DNA from: Agrobacterium genomosp. 13 str. CFBP 6927
Lineage (GTDB): Bacteria; Pseudomonadota; Alphaproteobacteria; Rhizobiales; Rhizobiaceae
Assembly: GCA_900012615.1 (NCBI GenBank)
Contig: LT009757.1
Coordinates: 1,095,596 to 1,159,595, forward strand
Direction of reading: 5' to 3'
Length of the DNA stretch: 64,000 nucleotides
Shown: positions 44,221 to 53,176 of the stretch, piece after piece
How positions within the stretch are numbered: position 1 is the stretch's first letter
Layout of the letters: each line of letters opens with the position of its first letter
The notes under the pieces: generated by a model
Databases searched by the model: none
Seen by the model: the letters and a program-made list of their open reading frames with translations, nothing else
What the model was told of the DNA's origin: nothing
Program-made: the position numbers and the translations under genes

Positions 44221-45111
44221 ATGCGGCGTTTCGATTATCTCGGTGACGTGGAGGCTTTTGTCACCGTTATCGACAAAGGGTCGATCAGCGCCGGTGCGGT
44301 GGCGCTCTCCACAACGCCATCGGTCCTCAGCAGGGCGATCACGCGCCTCGAAACGCGTCTGGGAACGCAACTGGTGCGGAGGACGACACGGCGTCTCAGC
44401 CTGACCGAGGCAGGCCTTGCCTATCTGGAACAGGCTCGAGCGGCTTTCACGATAATCAGCGATGCAGAGAGGGCGGTGCAGGGGCGGGATGGCCCGCTGG
44501 GCGGGCGCATACGCATCAGTGTTTCCACGACCTATGGGCATTTCCGGCTACCGGAAAAACTGGCGCGCTTCGCCACCCTTCATCCGAAGGTGCAGATCGA
44601 AGTCAGTATTTCAAACCGGAACGCCGATCTGGTCGCCGAGGGTTATGATATCGCCATCCGTCTCGGTCACCTTCCCGACAGCGGGCTTGTCGGCCGCAAG
44701 CTGGAGGATGCGCCGCTGCGTCTGGTTGCCTCCCCTGCCTATATCAAACGCATGGGTATGCCACACTCGGTCGACGATCTGGGTCGGCATCAATGCCTTC
44801 CATTCATCATGCCCAGTACCGGCCGCCCCGGCGCCTGGCTGTTTTCAGTTGATGGTAAAGATATCGACTGGATGCCGCAAGGCACGATCGAGGTTTCTGA
44901 GGACGTGTTGGGCGTCATGTCCCTGGCCGAGGCGGGCATGGGCATCTGCCAGACCTATGATTTCATTGTGCGCGAACGGATCGAACGCGGCAGCCTTGTT
45001 GAACTTTTGCCGCAGGCGTCAGGTCGCTCGCGCCCGTTCTCGATCCTTTATGTTCCCCATAAAAGCCTTTCTGCGGCTACCCGCGCGCTCGTCGAGACGC
45101 TGCTCGAGTAG
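44221..45111 (+). CDS. LysR-family transcriptional regulator
   Basis: 296 residues. HTH 'FVTVIDKGSISAGAVALSTT' and 'RLETRLGTQLVRRTTRRL', effector domain with 'NADLVAEGYDIAIRLGHLPD'. GGGAGG lies 8 nt upstream of the ATG. It stands divergent from the exported DJ-1-like protein gene and convergent with the next LysR gene. Confidence 0.9.
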   Translation: MRRFDYLGDVEAFVTVIDKGSISAGAVALSTTPSVLSRAITRLETRLGTQLVRRTTRRLSLTEAGLAYLEQARAAFTIISDAERAVQGRDGPLGGRIRISVSTTYGHFRLPEKLARFATLHPKVQIEVSISNRNADLVAEGYDIAIRLGHLPDSGLVGRKLEDAPLRLVASPAYIKRMGMPHSVDDLGRHQCLPFIMPSTGRPGAWLFSVDGKDIDWMPQGTIEVSEDVLGVMSLAEAGMGICQTYDFIVRERIERGSLVELLPQASGRSRPFSILYVPHKSLSAATRALVETLLE

Positions 45112-45153
45112 CGTGCGATGCAAGTGCGCGCAGGGGAATGCCGATCCCGAAGC

Positions 45154-46053
45154 CTACTCCAGCGCCACCATATAGGCCGGCAGCTGCTCCTCGAAGAATT
45201 TCGAAAAAGTGGCGATGCGGGGTGGCAGGGCCTGATAGGGCGGATAATAGAGCGTCAACCAGAGTTCCGGCGGTGCCCAGCCTGGCAGGACATGAACGAG
45301 CCGGCCGCTGCAAATATGTTCGGCGATGTGAAATCCCGGCAGCATGGCCACGCCCGCGCCATCCGCCGCCATATCAGCCAGCACCTCGCCATTATTGGCG
45401 CTGAATGCGCGACCGGCCGCGATGGTAATGCTCGATCCGCCGTCCGAGAGTGCCCAGTTCTCCCGCCGGCTTTCGCCGCTATAGGCAAGGCAATCGTCAG
45501 GGGTCAGTTCGCTTGGATGTTCCATCTGCGTAAACCGACTGCCCGGTGCCGCCACCAATATTCGCGGCACGGCCCTGATCTTGCGCCAGATGGTGAATTT
45601 GTCCGATGGGGCCGACGAGATGCGGATCGCGAGATCGTAGTCGTCGTCAACGATGTTGACGAGGCCGTCCGAGAGGGAAATCTCGAAGCACATTTTCGGA
45701 TAGAGTTCGCGGAAGCCGGACAGGATTGGCGGCAGCACCGTCTTGCCGAGCCATGTTGGCGCGCTGATCCGCAACCGCCCTTCGTCGGCCTTATGGGCAT
45801 TGCGGACATCGCGCCGTGCATTTTCGAGCGCCTCGACCGCCGGCTGAATCTGCGCGGCAAAGACAGCGCCATCCGTCGTCAACGACACCTGACGGGTGGT
45901 ACGGACAAATAGTTGCACACCCAGATCATCTTCAAGCGCGGCAATCGCACGGGTGACGGCGGCGGCCGTCATGCCCAGTTCGCGGGCGACCTGCGCGAAG
46001 TTGCGCTTTTCGGCGGCCATCAGAAACGTTTTGAGAGCTTTGTGATCGTTCAT
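45154..46053 (-). CDS. LysR-family transcriptional regulator
   Basis: 299 residues. HTH 'FLMAAEKRNFAQVARELGMT' and 'ALEDDLGVQLFVRTTRQ'. It is divergent from the VOC dioxygenase gene; the shared 116 bp contain two ATTGCAAT palindromes spaced 23 bp apart, good candidate operators. A related ATTGC-N7-GCAAT site lies before doxX, so the regulator may control the whole 46.2-52.5 kb run. Confidence 0.9.
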   Translation of the reverse strand: MNDHKALKTFLMAAEKRNFAQVARELGMTAAAVTRAIAALEDDLGVQLFVRTTRQVSLTTDGAVFAAQIQPAVEALENARRDVRNAHKADEGRLRISAPTWLGKTVLPPILSGFRELYPKMCFEISLSDGLVNIVDDDYDLAIRISSAPSDKFTIWRKIRAVPRILVAAPGSRFTQMEHPSELTPDDCLAYSGESRRENWALSDGGSSITIAAGRAFSANNGEVLADMAADGAGVAMLPGFHIAEHICSGRLVHVLPGWAPPELWLTLYYPPYQALPPRIATFSKFFEEQLPAYMVALE

Positions 46054-46067
46054 CCGATTATTTCAAA

Positions 46068-46099
46068 AATTGCAATTCATTCAAGAGAAATATTGCAAT
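46068..46099. promoter_or_regulatory. Paired ATTGCAAT palindromes, candidate LysR operators
   Basis: AATTGCAATT (46068-46077) and ATTGCAAT (46092-46099), centres 23 bp (about two helical turns) apart, with a partial third copy ATGCAAT at about 46106. They lie between the divergent lysR and dioxygenase genes. Confidence 0.45.
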
Positions 46100-46169
46100 T
46101 CCGCGATGCAATCAAGCGGGTTACATCTTTGTCATCGAAACGGACACACCAGCAAGAAAGGCTCCGGCC

Positions 46170-47102
46170 ATGATCAAGGATATCAAGGGTCTGCACCACG
46201 TCACTTCCATGGCGTCGGATGCCAGGCAGAACAACAGATTTTTCACCGAAACGCTCGGGCTCCGCCGGGTGAAGAAGACCGTCAACTTTGACGAACCCAG
46301 TGTTTATCACCTCTATTACGGGGATGAAAATGGAACGCCCGGCACGGTCATGACCTATTTTCCCTTTGCCAACATGATGGCCGGTCGTCCCGGCGTCGGC
46401 GAAGTGGGCGAGACCCAGTTCTCCATTCCGAAGGGTTCGCTGGGCTTCTGGAAGGAGCGTCTGAGTGCCAAGGCTGCCACCGGCATTCAAGCCGACACGG
46501 TCTTTGGCGCCAATCGCCTGCGCTTCACCGGTCCCGATGGCGATGGCCTTGCACTCATCGAAACAGCTGATGACGCCCGTGCTGCCTGGCTGGCTGAGGG
46601 TATTTCCGAAGACAACGCCATACGTGGTTTCACCGGCGCGCGCTTCAATCTGAACGACACGGCCGCGACTGAGGAACTTCTTCACTTCATGGGATATGAA
46701 CGGGCAGAAGTCGAAGGCAATGTGACGCGCTTCATCGTTCCCGGGGGCAACGGGGCCGATACGATCGATCTCGCAACCCTGCCAAAGACGCCCTTTGCCC
46801 GTCCGGGAGCAGGCTCTGTCCACCATATCGCCTTCGCAGTCGAAAACCGCGAAAAGCAGCTCGAAGTGCGCAAGGCGCTGATGGATACCGGCTATCAGGT
46901 TACCCCCGTTATCGACCGTGATTATTTCTGGGCGATCTATTTCCGCACACCGGGCGGCATCCTGTTCGAGATCGCCACCAACGAACCCGGCTTCGACCGG
47001 GACGAGGATACGGCGCATCTCGGCGAAGCACTCAAGCTGCCGAACCGCTATGAGCCGTTCCGCAACCAGATCGAGGCAAATCTCGCTCCTCTCGCTGCAT
47101 AA
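46170..47102 (+). CDS. Ring-cleaving dioxygenase, VOC family (MhqO-like)
   Basis: 310 residues, two vicinal-oxygen-chelate modules. Metal-ligand His in 'GLHHVTSMASDA' and 'SVHHIAFAVENREKQLEV', with Glu in 'GGILFEIATNEPGFD'. This is the usual form of MhqA/MhqO dioxygenases induced by quinones in other bacteria. The substrate is probably a hydroquinone or catechol. It heads a run with hydrolases and DoxX. Confidence 0.88.
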   Translation: MIKDIKGLHHVTSMASDARQNNRFFTETLGLRRVKKTVNFDEPSVYHLYYGDENGTPGTVMTYFPFANMMAGRPGVGEVGETQFSIPKGSLGFWKERLSAKAATGIQADTVFGANRLRFTGPDGDGLALIETADDARAAWLAEGISEDNAIRGFTGARFNLNDTAATEELLHFMGYERAEVEGNVTRFIVPGGNGADTIDLATLPKTPFARPGAGSVHHIAFAVENREKQLEVRKALMDTGYQVTPVIDRDYFWAIYFRTPGGILFEIATNEPGFDRDEDTAHLGEALKLPNRYEPFRNQIEANLAPLAA

Positions 47103-47106
47103 ACCG

Positions 47107-47178
47107 GGCGTGTAATCCACGCCCACTGATCGATACTTCCGCGCCTTTTCAAGACGGCTGCCCGTGCCGGGCAGCCGA
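47107..47178 (+). repeat. Two intercistronic hairpins
   Basis: GGGCGTG/CACGCCC (47107-47125, 5-nt loop) begins 4 nt after the dioxygenase stop. CGGCTGCCCG/CGGGCAGCCG (47156-47178, 3-nt loop) follows. Neither has a T-run. They may cap the dioxygenase message or act as partial terminators before the isochorismatase-family gene. Confidence 0.5.
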
Positions 47179-47244
47179 TTGGCGAAGCCTTGTCAATTTC
47201 CACCGCCGCAGATCGGCAATCACCACCAGAACGGAGAAACGAAA

Positions 47245-47937
47245 ATGTCCAAGCTCGAAGTCCTGACCCCCGCCAACAGCCAGCTCATCTTCATCGACCA
47301 GCAGCCGCAGATGGCTTTCGGTGTGCAGTCGATCGACCGTCAGACCCTGAAAAACAATGTCGTCGGCCTCGCCAAGGCGGCAAAGATTTTCAATATCCCG
47401 ACGACCATAACCACGGTCGAAACGGAAAGCTTCTCCGGCAACACCTTCCCGGAACTGCTCGCGGTATTCCCCGAGAACGATATCCTCGAGCGCACCTCGA
47501 TGAACTCCTGGGATGACCAGAATGTTCGCGATGCGCTGGCGAAGAATGCGGCGGCCGGCCGCAGGAAGATCGTTGTCTCCGGTCTCTGGACGGAAGTGTG
47601 CAACACCACCTTTGCGCTCTCCGCGCTCCATGATGTCGCGGATTACGAGATCTATATGGTGGCGGACGCCTCCGGCGGCACCTCCGTCGATGCGCACAAA
47701 TATGCCATGGACCGCATGGTGCAGGCCGGCATCATTCCAGTCACCTGGCAGCAGGTGCTGCTCGAATGGCAGCGCGACTGGGCACGCAAGGAAACCTATG
47801 ACGCCGTCACCTCGCTGGTGAAGGAACATTCCGGCGCCTACGGCATGGGCATCGACTATGCCGTCACCCATGTCCACGGAGGCGAAGAGCGCGTCAAACA
47901 CGGCAAGCGCATCGGCCCCAACCCGGCCAAGAAATAA
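47245..47937 (+). CDS. Isochorismatase-family cysteine hydrolase (YcaC-like)
   Basis: 230 residues. The Asp of the triad is in IFIDQQPQMAFGV, and the nucleophile Cys in SGLWTEVCNTTFAL; a catalytic Lys is expected between them. The ATG with ACGGAG upstream is chosen over an extension of 27 codons without similarity. YcaC-like enzymes hydrolyse amides or esters of unknown identity. It lies in the run with the dioxygenase and the XapX protein. Confidence 0.88.
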   Translation: MSKLEVLTPANSQLIFIDQQPQMAFGVQSIDRQTLKNNVVGLAKAAKIFNIPTTITTVETESFSGNTFPELLAVFPENDILERTSMNSWDDQNVRDALAKNAAAGRRKIVVSGLWTEVCNTTFALSALHDVADYEIYMVADASGGTSVDAHKYAMDRMVQAGIIPVTWQQVLLEWQRDWARKETYDAVTSLVKEHSGAYGMGIDYAVTHVHGGEERVKHGKRIGPNPAKK

Positions 47938-48009
47938 GCTTTCAACCGCGCCGCACCGGCAGGATCGCCATCCAGCCCGGTGCGGCTTTCACCCATCGAG
48001 GAGGTTCCC

Positions 48010-48300
48010 ATGAAAGTCTATCTTCTGTCCCTTGGCGCCGGCCTGCTGGTCGGCATCGTTTACAGCCTGCTCAATGTGCGTTCTCCCGCACCGCCCGTCA
48101 TCGCTCTCGTCGGCCTGCTCGGCATCCTGGTTGGCGAGCAGATCATTCCCTTCGCGAAGACGATCGCCGGCAAGGAACCGGCCGTCGTTTCGTGGATCAA
48201 CCAGATCAAGCCGCACATGTTCGGCCATATGCCGAAGGGTGGCGCTGAAACCACGGGTCTCGCCGAAGTTAAACAGCCGATCGAGCGGGAGAGAGGCTGA
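48010..48300 (+). CDS. XapX-domain membrane protein
   Basis: 96 residues. The XapX core, with two short helices around 'LGAGLLVGIVYSLLNVRSPA' and 'IALVGLLGILVGEQIIP', occupies residues 1-55, followed by a soluble tail. GAGGAGG lies 5 nt upstream of the ATG. Function of the family is unknown. Its TGA overlaps the next ATG (TGATG), so it is translationally coupled to the amidohydrolase. Confidence 0.88.
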   Translation: MKVYLLSLGAGLLVGIVYSLLNVRSPAPPVIALVGLLGILVGEQIIPFAKTIAGKEPAVVSWINQIKPHMFGHMPKGGAETTGLAEVKQPIERERG

Positions 48301-50282
48301 TGCCGACACGACGCACCTTTCTTGGCGCGGCTTCGAGCCTTGCCTTTCCGAATCTGTTTTCACCGGCTAAGGCCGCTGATCCCATCAAGACCGGAGGTTC
48401 TTCCATGCATCCAGATACGATCCTTCACAATGGCCGCTTCACGACGCTCGACCGCGGCAATCCGAATGCAACGGCAGTCGCCATCAAGGACGGCCTGTTT
48501 CTGGAGGTGGGAAGCGACGCCGAGGTCATGGCCCTTGCCGGACCGGATACGAAGATCATCGATCTGAAGGGCAAGCGGGTTCTGCCCGGCCTGATCGACA
48601 ACCACACCCACGTCGTTCGCGGCGGCCTGAACTTCAACATGGAACTGCGCTGGGACGGCGTGCGCTCACTTGCCGATGCCATGGACATGCTGAAGCGTCA
48701 GGTGGCGATCACCCCGGCGCCGCAATGGGTGCGGGTCGTCGGCGGCTTCACCGAACATCAGTTCGTCGAAAAGCGCCTGCCGACCATCGAGGAAATCAAT
48801 GCGGTAGCGCCGGATACGCCGGTCTTCCTGCTGCATCTTTACGACCGGGCGCTGCTGAATGGCGCAGCCCTTCGCGCCGTCGGCTATACGAAGGACACGC
48901 CGAACCCGCCCGGCGGCGAGATCACCCGCGATGCGAACGGCAATCCGACCGGCCTGCTGCTGGCCAAGCCGAATGCCGGCATCCTCTATTCGACGCTCGC
49001 CAAGGGGCCAAAGCTGCCGCTTGATTATCAGGTCAATTCCACCCGCCACTTCATGCGTGAGTTGAACCGGCTGGGCGTGACCGGCGTGATCGATGCTGGC
49101 GGCGGCTTCCAGAATTATCCTGACGATTACGAGGTGATCCAGAAGCTGTCGGATGAGAACCAGATGACGGTTCGGCTGGCCTACAATCTCTTCACGCAGA
49201 AGCCGAAACAGGAGAAGGAGGATTTCCTCAACTGGACGTCATCGGTCAAATACAAGCAGGGCAACGACTATTTCCGGCACAATGGCGCAGGCGAAATGCT
49301 GGTCTTTTCCGCTGCCGATTTCGAGGATTTCCGCCAGCCGCGCCCGGACATGCCGCCGGAAATGGAAGGCGAGCTCGAAGACGTCGTCCGGATTCTGGCG
49401 GAAAACCGCTGGCCCTGGCGTCTGCACGCCACCTATGACGAGACGATTTCGCGAGCGCTGGATGTTTTCGAAAAGGTCAACCGGGATATCCCGCTTGAAG
49501 GCTTGAACTGGTTCTTCGACCATGCCGAAACCATTTCCGACCGCTCCATCGACCGAATTGCCGCCCTTGGCGGTGGCATCGCAACCCAGCACCGCATGGC
49601 TTATCAGGGCGAATATTTCGTCGAGCGTTATGGCCAGGGCGTGGCGGAAGCCACACCGCCGATTGCGCGAATGCTGGAAAAGGGCGTGAACGTTTCGGCC
49701 GGCACGGATGCAACGCGCGTCGCCTCCTATAATCCTTGGGTGTCGCTGTTCTGGATGGTGACGGGCAAGACGGTCGGCGGCATGCAGCTTTATCCGCGCG
49801 CCAATTGCCTCGACCGCGAGACGGCGCTGCGCATGTGGACCGAAAAAGTCACCTGGTTCTCGAACGAGGAAGGCAAGAAGGGCCGCATCGAAAAAGGCCA
49901 GCTCGCCGATCTCGTGGTGCCGGACAAGGATTATTTCTCCTGCGCGGAAGATGAGATTTCTTTCCTCACCTCGGAACTGACCATGGTGGGCGGCAAGGTC
50001 GTTTATGGCGCCGGCGACTTCAGGACGCTGGATGAAAGCAATATTCCGCCGGCGATGCCCGACTGGTCGCCTGTGCGAACCTTCGGCGGTTATGCCGCCT
50101 GGGGAGAGCCGCAGGGCGCTGGAAAGAACTCGCTCAGACGCGCAGCCATCACATCTTGCGGCTGCGCCAATGATTGCGGCGTTCACGGCCATGACCATGC
50201 CGGTGCATGGACGTCGAAATTGCCGATTGCCGATCTGAAGGGCTTCTTCGGAGCGCTGGGCTGCTCCTGCTGGGCAGTCTGA
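48300..50282 (+). CDS. Tat-exported amidohydrolase (YtcJ-like) with Cys-rich tail
   Basis: 660 residues. Tat-like signal PTRRTFLGAASSLAFPNLFS. The metal-dependent hydrolase fold has the HxH pair in DNHTHVVRGG and later His residues in 'WRLHATYDETIS' and 'FDHAETISDRS'. The final ~42 residues contain six Cys and three His (SCGCANDCGVHGHDH..., then GCSCWAV), unlike ordinary YtcJ proteins. This tail may bind a metal. An amide or ester of an exogenous compound is the likely substrate. Confidence 0.88.
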   Translation: MPTRRTFLGAASSLAFPNLFSPAKAADPIKTGGSSMHPDTILHNGRFTTLDRGNPNATAVAIKDGLFLEVGSDAEVMALAGPDTKIIDLKGKRVLPGLIDNHTHVVRGGLNFNMELRWDGVRSLADAMDMLKRQVAITPAPQWVRVVGGFTEHQFVEKRLPTIEEINAVAPDTPVFLLHLYDRALLNGAALRAVGYTKDTPNPPGGEITRDANGNPTGLLLAKPNAGILYSTLAKGPKLPLDYQVNSTRHFMRELNRLGVTGVIDAGGGFQNYPDDYEVIQKLSDENQMTVRLAYNLFTQKPKQEKEDFLNWTSSVKYKQGNDYFRHNGAGEMLVFSAADFEDFRQPRPDMPPEMEGELEDVVRILAENRWPWRLHATYDETISRALDVFEKVNRDIPLEGLNWFFDHAETISDRSIDRIAALGGGIATQHRMAYQGEYFVERYGQGVAEATPPIARMLEKGVNVSAGTDATRVASYNPWVSLFWMVTGKTVGGMQLYPRANCLDRETALRMWTEKVTWFSNEEGKKGRIEKGQLADLVVPDKDYFSCAEDEISFLTSELTMVGGKVVYGAGDFRTLDESNIPPAMPDWSPVRTFGGYAAWGEPQGAGKNSLRRAAITSCGCANDCGVHGHDHAGAWTSKLPIADLKGFFGALGCSCWAV

Positions 50283-50304
50283 GCCCGGCCAGCGGAAAAA
50301 TCCA

Positions 50305-50330
50305 CCGGGCAGCGGATCGCCGCTGCCCGG
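50305..50330 (+). repeat. Stem-loop after the amidohydrolase gene
   Basis: 10-bp perfect stem CCGGGCAGCG/CGCTGCCCGG with a 6-nt loop, 22 nt after the stop, no T-run. Likely an mRNA 3' structure or weak terminator. Confidence 0.5.
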
Positions 50331-50343
50331 CCTGCTCAAGAAT

Positions 50344-50360
50344 ATTGCGTAATACGCAAT
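50344..50360. promoter_or_regulatory. ATTGCGT-AAT-ACGCAAT palindrome upstream of doxX
   Basis: A perfect 7-bp inverted repeat with 3-bp spacer, T-N11-A form, 111 bp before the doxX start. It shares the ATTGC/GCAAT half-sites of the operator region at 46068-46099. Confidence 0.45.
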
Positions 50361-50470
50361 TATATAGAAACTATTGATGCAATTGTTGGCGATAATCCTT
50401 TGCGCCAATATCGCTCCATCAGATGAACGCAGCGCCGCTCGAACCGACCGGCTAGATCGCAGGAGCAAAA

Positions 50471-50911
50471 ATGACCGAGCCATCTTCAACCCTCCGCCCT
50501 CGCGGGCTTCTCGCCGATATCGTTGCCGCGCCAGTAACGAAAACCCTAGCGCTTCTGGCGCTCTGCTCGGCCTATATTCAGGGGCCGCTGACCAAGATCT
50601 TCGACTTCCCCGGCGCGATTGCCGAGATGAGCCATTTTGGCCTTCAGCCGGCGGTCGCATTCGCTGTCGTCGTCATCCTGTTCGAGCTTACCGCCTCCGC
50701 TCTGGTGGTGTCGGGCTTTCTGCGCTGGGCCGGCGCTCTGGCGCTTGCGGGCTTCACGCTTCTGGCCACCTTCATCGCTCTTCGCTTCTGGGAAATGGCG
50801 CCCGGCATGGACCGCATGATGGCCACCAACGCCTTCTTCGAGCATCTTGGCCTTGCCGGTGCCTTCATTATCGTCGCTGCAATCGATCTCACGAAAGGAA
50901 CAGGCAAATGA
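50471..50911 (+). CDS. DoxX-family membrane protein
   Basis: 146 residues with four predicted helices. DoxX signatures include 'SAYIQGPLTKIFDFPGAIAE' and 'VILFELTASALVVSGFLRW'. Members occur with thiol-stress and quinone-detoxification genes. AGGAG lies 7 nt upstream of the ATG; its stop overlaps the MFS start (ATGA). Confidence 0.9.
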   Translation: MTEPSSTLRPRGLLADIVAAPVTKTLALLALCSAYIQGPLTKIFDFPGAIAEMSHFGLQPAVAFAVVVILFELTASALVVSGFLRWAGALALAGFTLLATFIALRFWEMAPGMDRMMATNAFFEHLGLAGAFIIVAAIDLTKGTGK

Positions 50912-52506
50912 GTGCCGCAAAGTCCTCTGCGAGCAGCTTTGCTCCCCTTGCACAACCGGTTTTCGCGGTCCTCTGGGCGGCGACGGTGCTTGGCAATACC
51001 GGCAGCTTCATGCGCGATGTCGCCAGTTCATGGCTGATGACCGATCTTTCGGCCTCGCCGGCGGCCGTCGCCATGGTTCAGGCGGCCGGAACCCTGCCGA
51101 TCTTTCTTCTGGCGATCCCGGCCGGCGTGCTGACCGATATTCTCGACCGCCGCAAGTTCCTGATCGCCGTGCAGCTTCTGCTGGCCTCGGTCAGCGTCAC
51201 CCTCATGGTTCTTTCCCATACCGGCCTGTTGTCCGTCAGCGCGCTGATCGGGCTCACCTTCCTCGGCGGTATTGGTGCGGCGCTGATGGGGCCGACCTGG
51301 CAGGCCATCGTGCCGGAACTGGTGAAGCGTGAGGATATCAAGAGCGCCGTGGCGCTGAACTCGCTGGGCATCAATATCGCCCGCTCCATCGGTCCCGCCG
51401 CCGGCGGCATCCTGCTCGCGGCTTTCGGCGCGGCATTCACTTATGGCGCCGATGTCGCAAGCTATTTCGTGGTCATCGCCGCGCTTTTATGGTGGCCAAG
51501 GGCGAAGAACGCCAATGATGCACTGGCCGAAGGTTTCTTCGGGGCATTCCGGGCGGGCCTTCGTTACACCCGCGCCAGCCGGCCGTTGCATGTCGTCCTG
51601 CTGCGGGCCGCGATCTTCTTTGCTTTTGCCAGTGCCGTTTGGGCACTGTTGCCTCTGGTCGCCCGGCAATTGCTCGGCGGAGATGCCAGCTTTTATGGCA
51701 TCCTGCTTGGCGCGGTCGGTGCCGGCGCCATCGGCGGCGCGTTGATCATGCCGAAACTGCGCGCACGTTTCGATGCTGATGGCTTGCTTCTGGGGGCAGC
51801 CCTTATTACCGCACTCGTCATGGCGGGATTGTCGCTTGCTCCGCCCAAATGGCTTGCCATCATCATCCTTCTCTTCCTTGGCGGCGCATGGATCACGGCG
51901 CTGACGACGCTGAACGGTGCTGCTCAGGCAATTCTTCCGAACTGGGTGCGCGGTCGTGGCCTCGCGGTCTATCTCACCGTCTTTAATGGCGCCATGACGG
52001 CGGGCAGCATCGGCTGGGGTGCGGTTGGCGAAGCGGCGGGCGTGCCGGGAACCCTGCTGATTGGCGCTGCTGGTTTGTTCGTCGCCGGTCTCGTCATGCA
52101 TCGTCTGAAGCTGCCTGCCGGAGATGCGGATATGGTGCCTTCCAACCATTGGCCCGAGCCGCTCGTTGCCGAGCCGGTGGCCCATGACCGTGGCCCGGTT
52201 CTGATACTGATCGAATACAATGTCGAAAAGCATCATCGCAGCGCATTCCTGCATGCGCTTGACGAGCTGTCCCAGGAACGTCGACGGGATGGCGCCTATG
52301 GCTGGGGTGTGACCGAAGATTCCGCTGATCCGCAGAAGATCGTCGAATGGTTCATGGTAGAATCCTGGGCCGAGCACCTGCGACAGCACAAGCGGGTCTC
52401 CAATGCCGATGCGGATCTACAGGGCAAGGTACTCGCCTATCACTCGGGTCTGGAAAGACCGGTCGTGCGGCACTTCCTGACAATCAATCGTCCAGGCAAA
52501 GCTTGA
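50908..52506 (+). CDS. MFS_3-family transporter with C-terminal antibiotic-monooxygenase-like domain
   Basis: 532 residues. An MFS domain of about 11-12 helices (~12-400; 'ADVASYFVVIAALLWWPRAK', 'LPNWVRGRGLAVYLTVFNGA') resembles the EntS-like exporter group. A soluble C-terminal ~110 residues ('RGPVLILIEYNVEKHHRSAF', 'VEWFMVESWAEHLRQHKRVS') follows the ABM dimeric ferredoxin-like fold that is part of this family. The internal ATG overlapping doxX is the start; a longer reading covers doxX in another frame. Confidence 0.88.
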   Translation: MSAAKSSASSFAPLAQPVFAVLWAATVLGNTGSFMRDVASSWLMTDLSASPAAVAMVQAAGTLPIFLLAIPAGVLTDILDRRKFLIAVQLLLASVSVTLMVLSHTGLLSVSALIGLTFLGGIGAALMGPTWQAIVPELVKREDIKSAVALNSLGINIARSIGPAAGGILLAAFGAAFTYGADVASYFVVIAALLWWPRAKNANDALAEGFFGAFRAGLRYTRASRPLHVVLLRAAIFFAFASAVWALLPLVARQLLGGDASFYGILLGAVGAGAIGGALIMPKLRARFDADGLLLGAALITALVMAGLSLAPPKWLAIIILLFLGGAWITALTTLNGAAQAILPNWVRGRGLAVYLTVFNGAMTAGSIGWGAVGEAAGVPGTLLIGAAGLFVAGLVMHRLKLPAGDADMVPSNHWPEPLVAEPVAHDRGPVLILIEYNVEKHHRSAFLHALDELSQERRRDGAYGWGVTEDSADPQKIVEWFMVESWAEHLRQHKRVSNADADLQGKVLAYHSGLERPVVRHFLTINRPGKA

Positions 52507-52511
52507 ATTGG

Positions 52512-52536
52512 AAAAGGGGCCGATTGGCCCCTTTTT
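52512..52536. terminator. Bidirectional rho-independent terminator
   Basis: AAAAGGGGCC/GGCCCCTTTT, 10 bp, loop GATT; T-runs occur on both strands (TTTTT on plus, TTTT on minus). It separates the convergent MFS and nudK genes. Confidence 0.88.
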
Positions 52537-52552
52537 ATTATCCGGGTCAGGA

Positions 52553-53149
52553 TCAGCGCAGGCCGTGCTTTTCCTGCAAAAGCCGAAGGGCAAGATGCTG
52601 GAGCAGAATAATCGTCTTTGCATCGCGGATTTCGCCACGGTCAATCATCCGCATCGCCTCGGGAAGGGCGATTTCCAGCACATCAATATCCTCTCCTTCG
52701 GCAGCGGAGCCGCCGCCCGCGCCGACCTTGTGTTTTTCGGCATATTCGCCATGGAAAAAGGCCAGATATTCCGTGACCGATCCGGGGCTCATATAGATAT
52801 CGAACAGATGCGTGAGTTCGGAAACCTCATAACCGGTCTCCTCAATCAGTTCCGCACGCATGCGTGTTGCAGGCTCTGCGCCCTCCAGCAGTCCCGCCGG
52901 TGTCTCGATCAGTGATTTCAGGCCGCCGTTCAAAAGAACCGGCAGCCGGAACTGGCGCGTCAGCAGGACGTGGTCGTTCGCGGGATTATACAACAGGCAT
53001 GTCGCCCCGTTGCCGCGATCATAGGCCTCCCGGGTCTGCCGCTGCCAGCTTCCGTCTCTGAGCCGGAGTTCATATTCATATTTGGTCAGCCGTCCCCAAT
53101 CATCTGCCAAGACGCGTTCGGAAATCGGGCGGTAAACGCTGCTGTCCAT
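52553..53149 (-). CDS. nudK: GDP-mannose pyrophosphatase (NudK-type Nudix hydrolase)
   Basis: 198 residues. It shares segments typical of E. coli NudK: 'REAYDRGNGATCLLYNPAND' and 'LFDIYMSPGSVTEYLAFFHG', plus the Nudix box running through 'AGLLEGAEPATRMRAELIEE' to ETGYEV. It hydrolyses GDP-mannose or related sugar nucleotides to sugar-1-phosphate and GMP. Monocistronic, facing the bidirectional terminator. Confidence 0.88.
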   Translation of the reverse strand: MDSSVYRPISERVLADDWGRLTKYEYELRLRDGSWQRQTREAYDRGNGATCLLYNPANDHVLLTRQFRLPVLLNGGLKSLIETPAGLLEGAEPATRMRAELIEETGYEVSELTHLFDIYMSPGSVTEYLAFFHGEYAEKHKVGAGGGSAAEGEDIDVLEIALPEAMRMIDRGEIRDAKTIILLQHLALRLLQEKHGLR

Positions 53150-53176
53150 CCAGTCACCTCGTTTTCATCTGTCTTT

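Noticed and set aside
49239-50660. 473-residue minus-strand ORF across the amidohydrolase and doxX
   Set aside because: Antisense shadow spanning two genes and an intergenic stem-loop.
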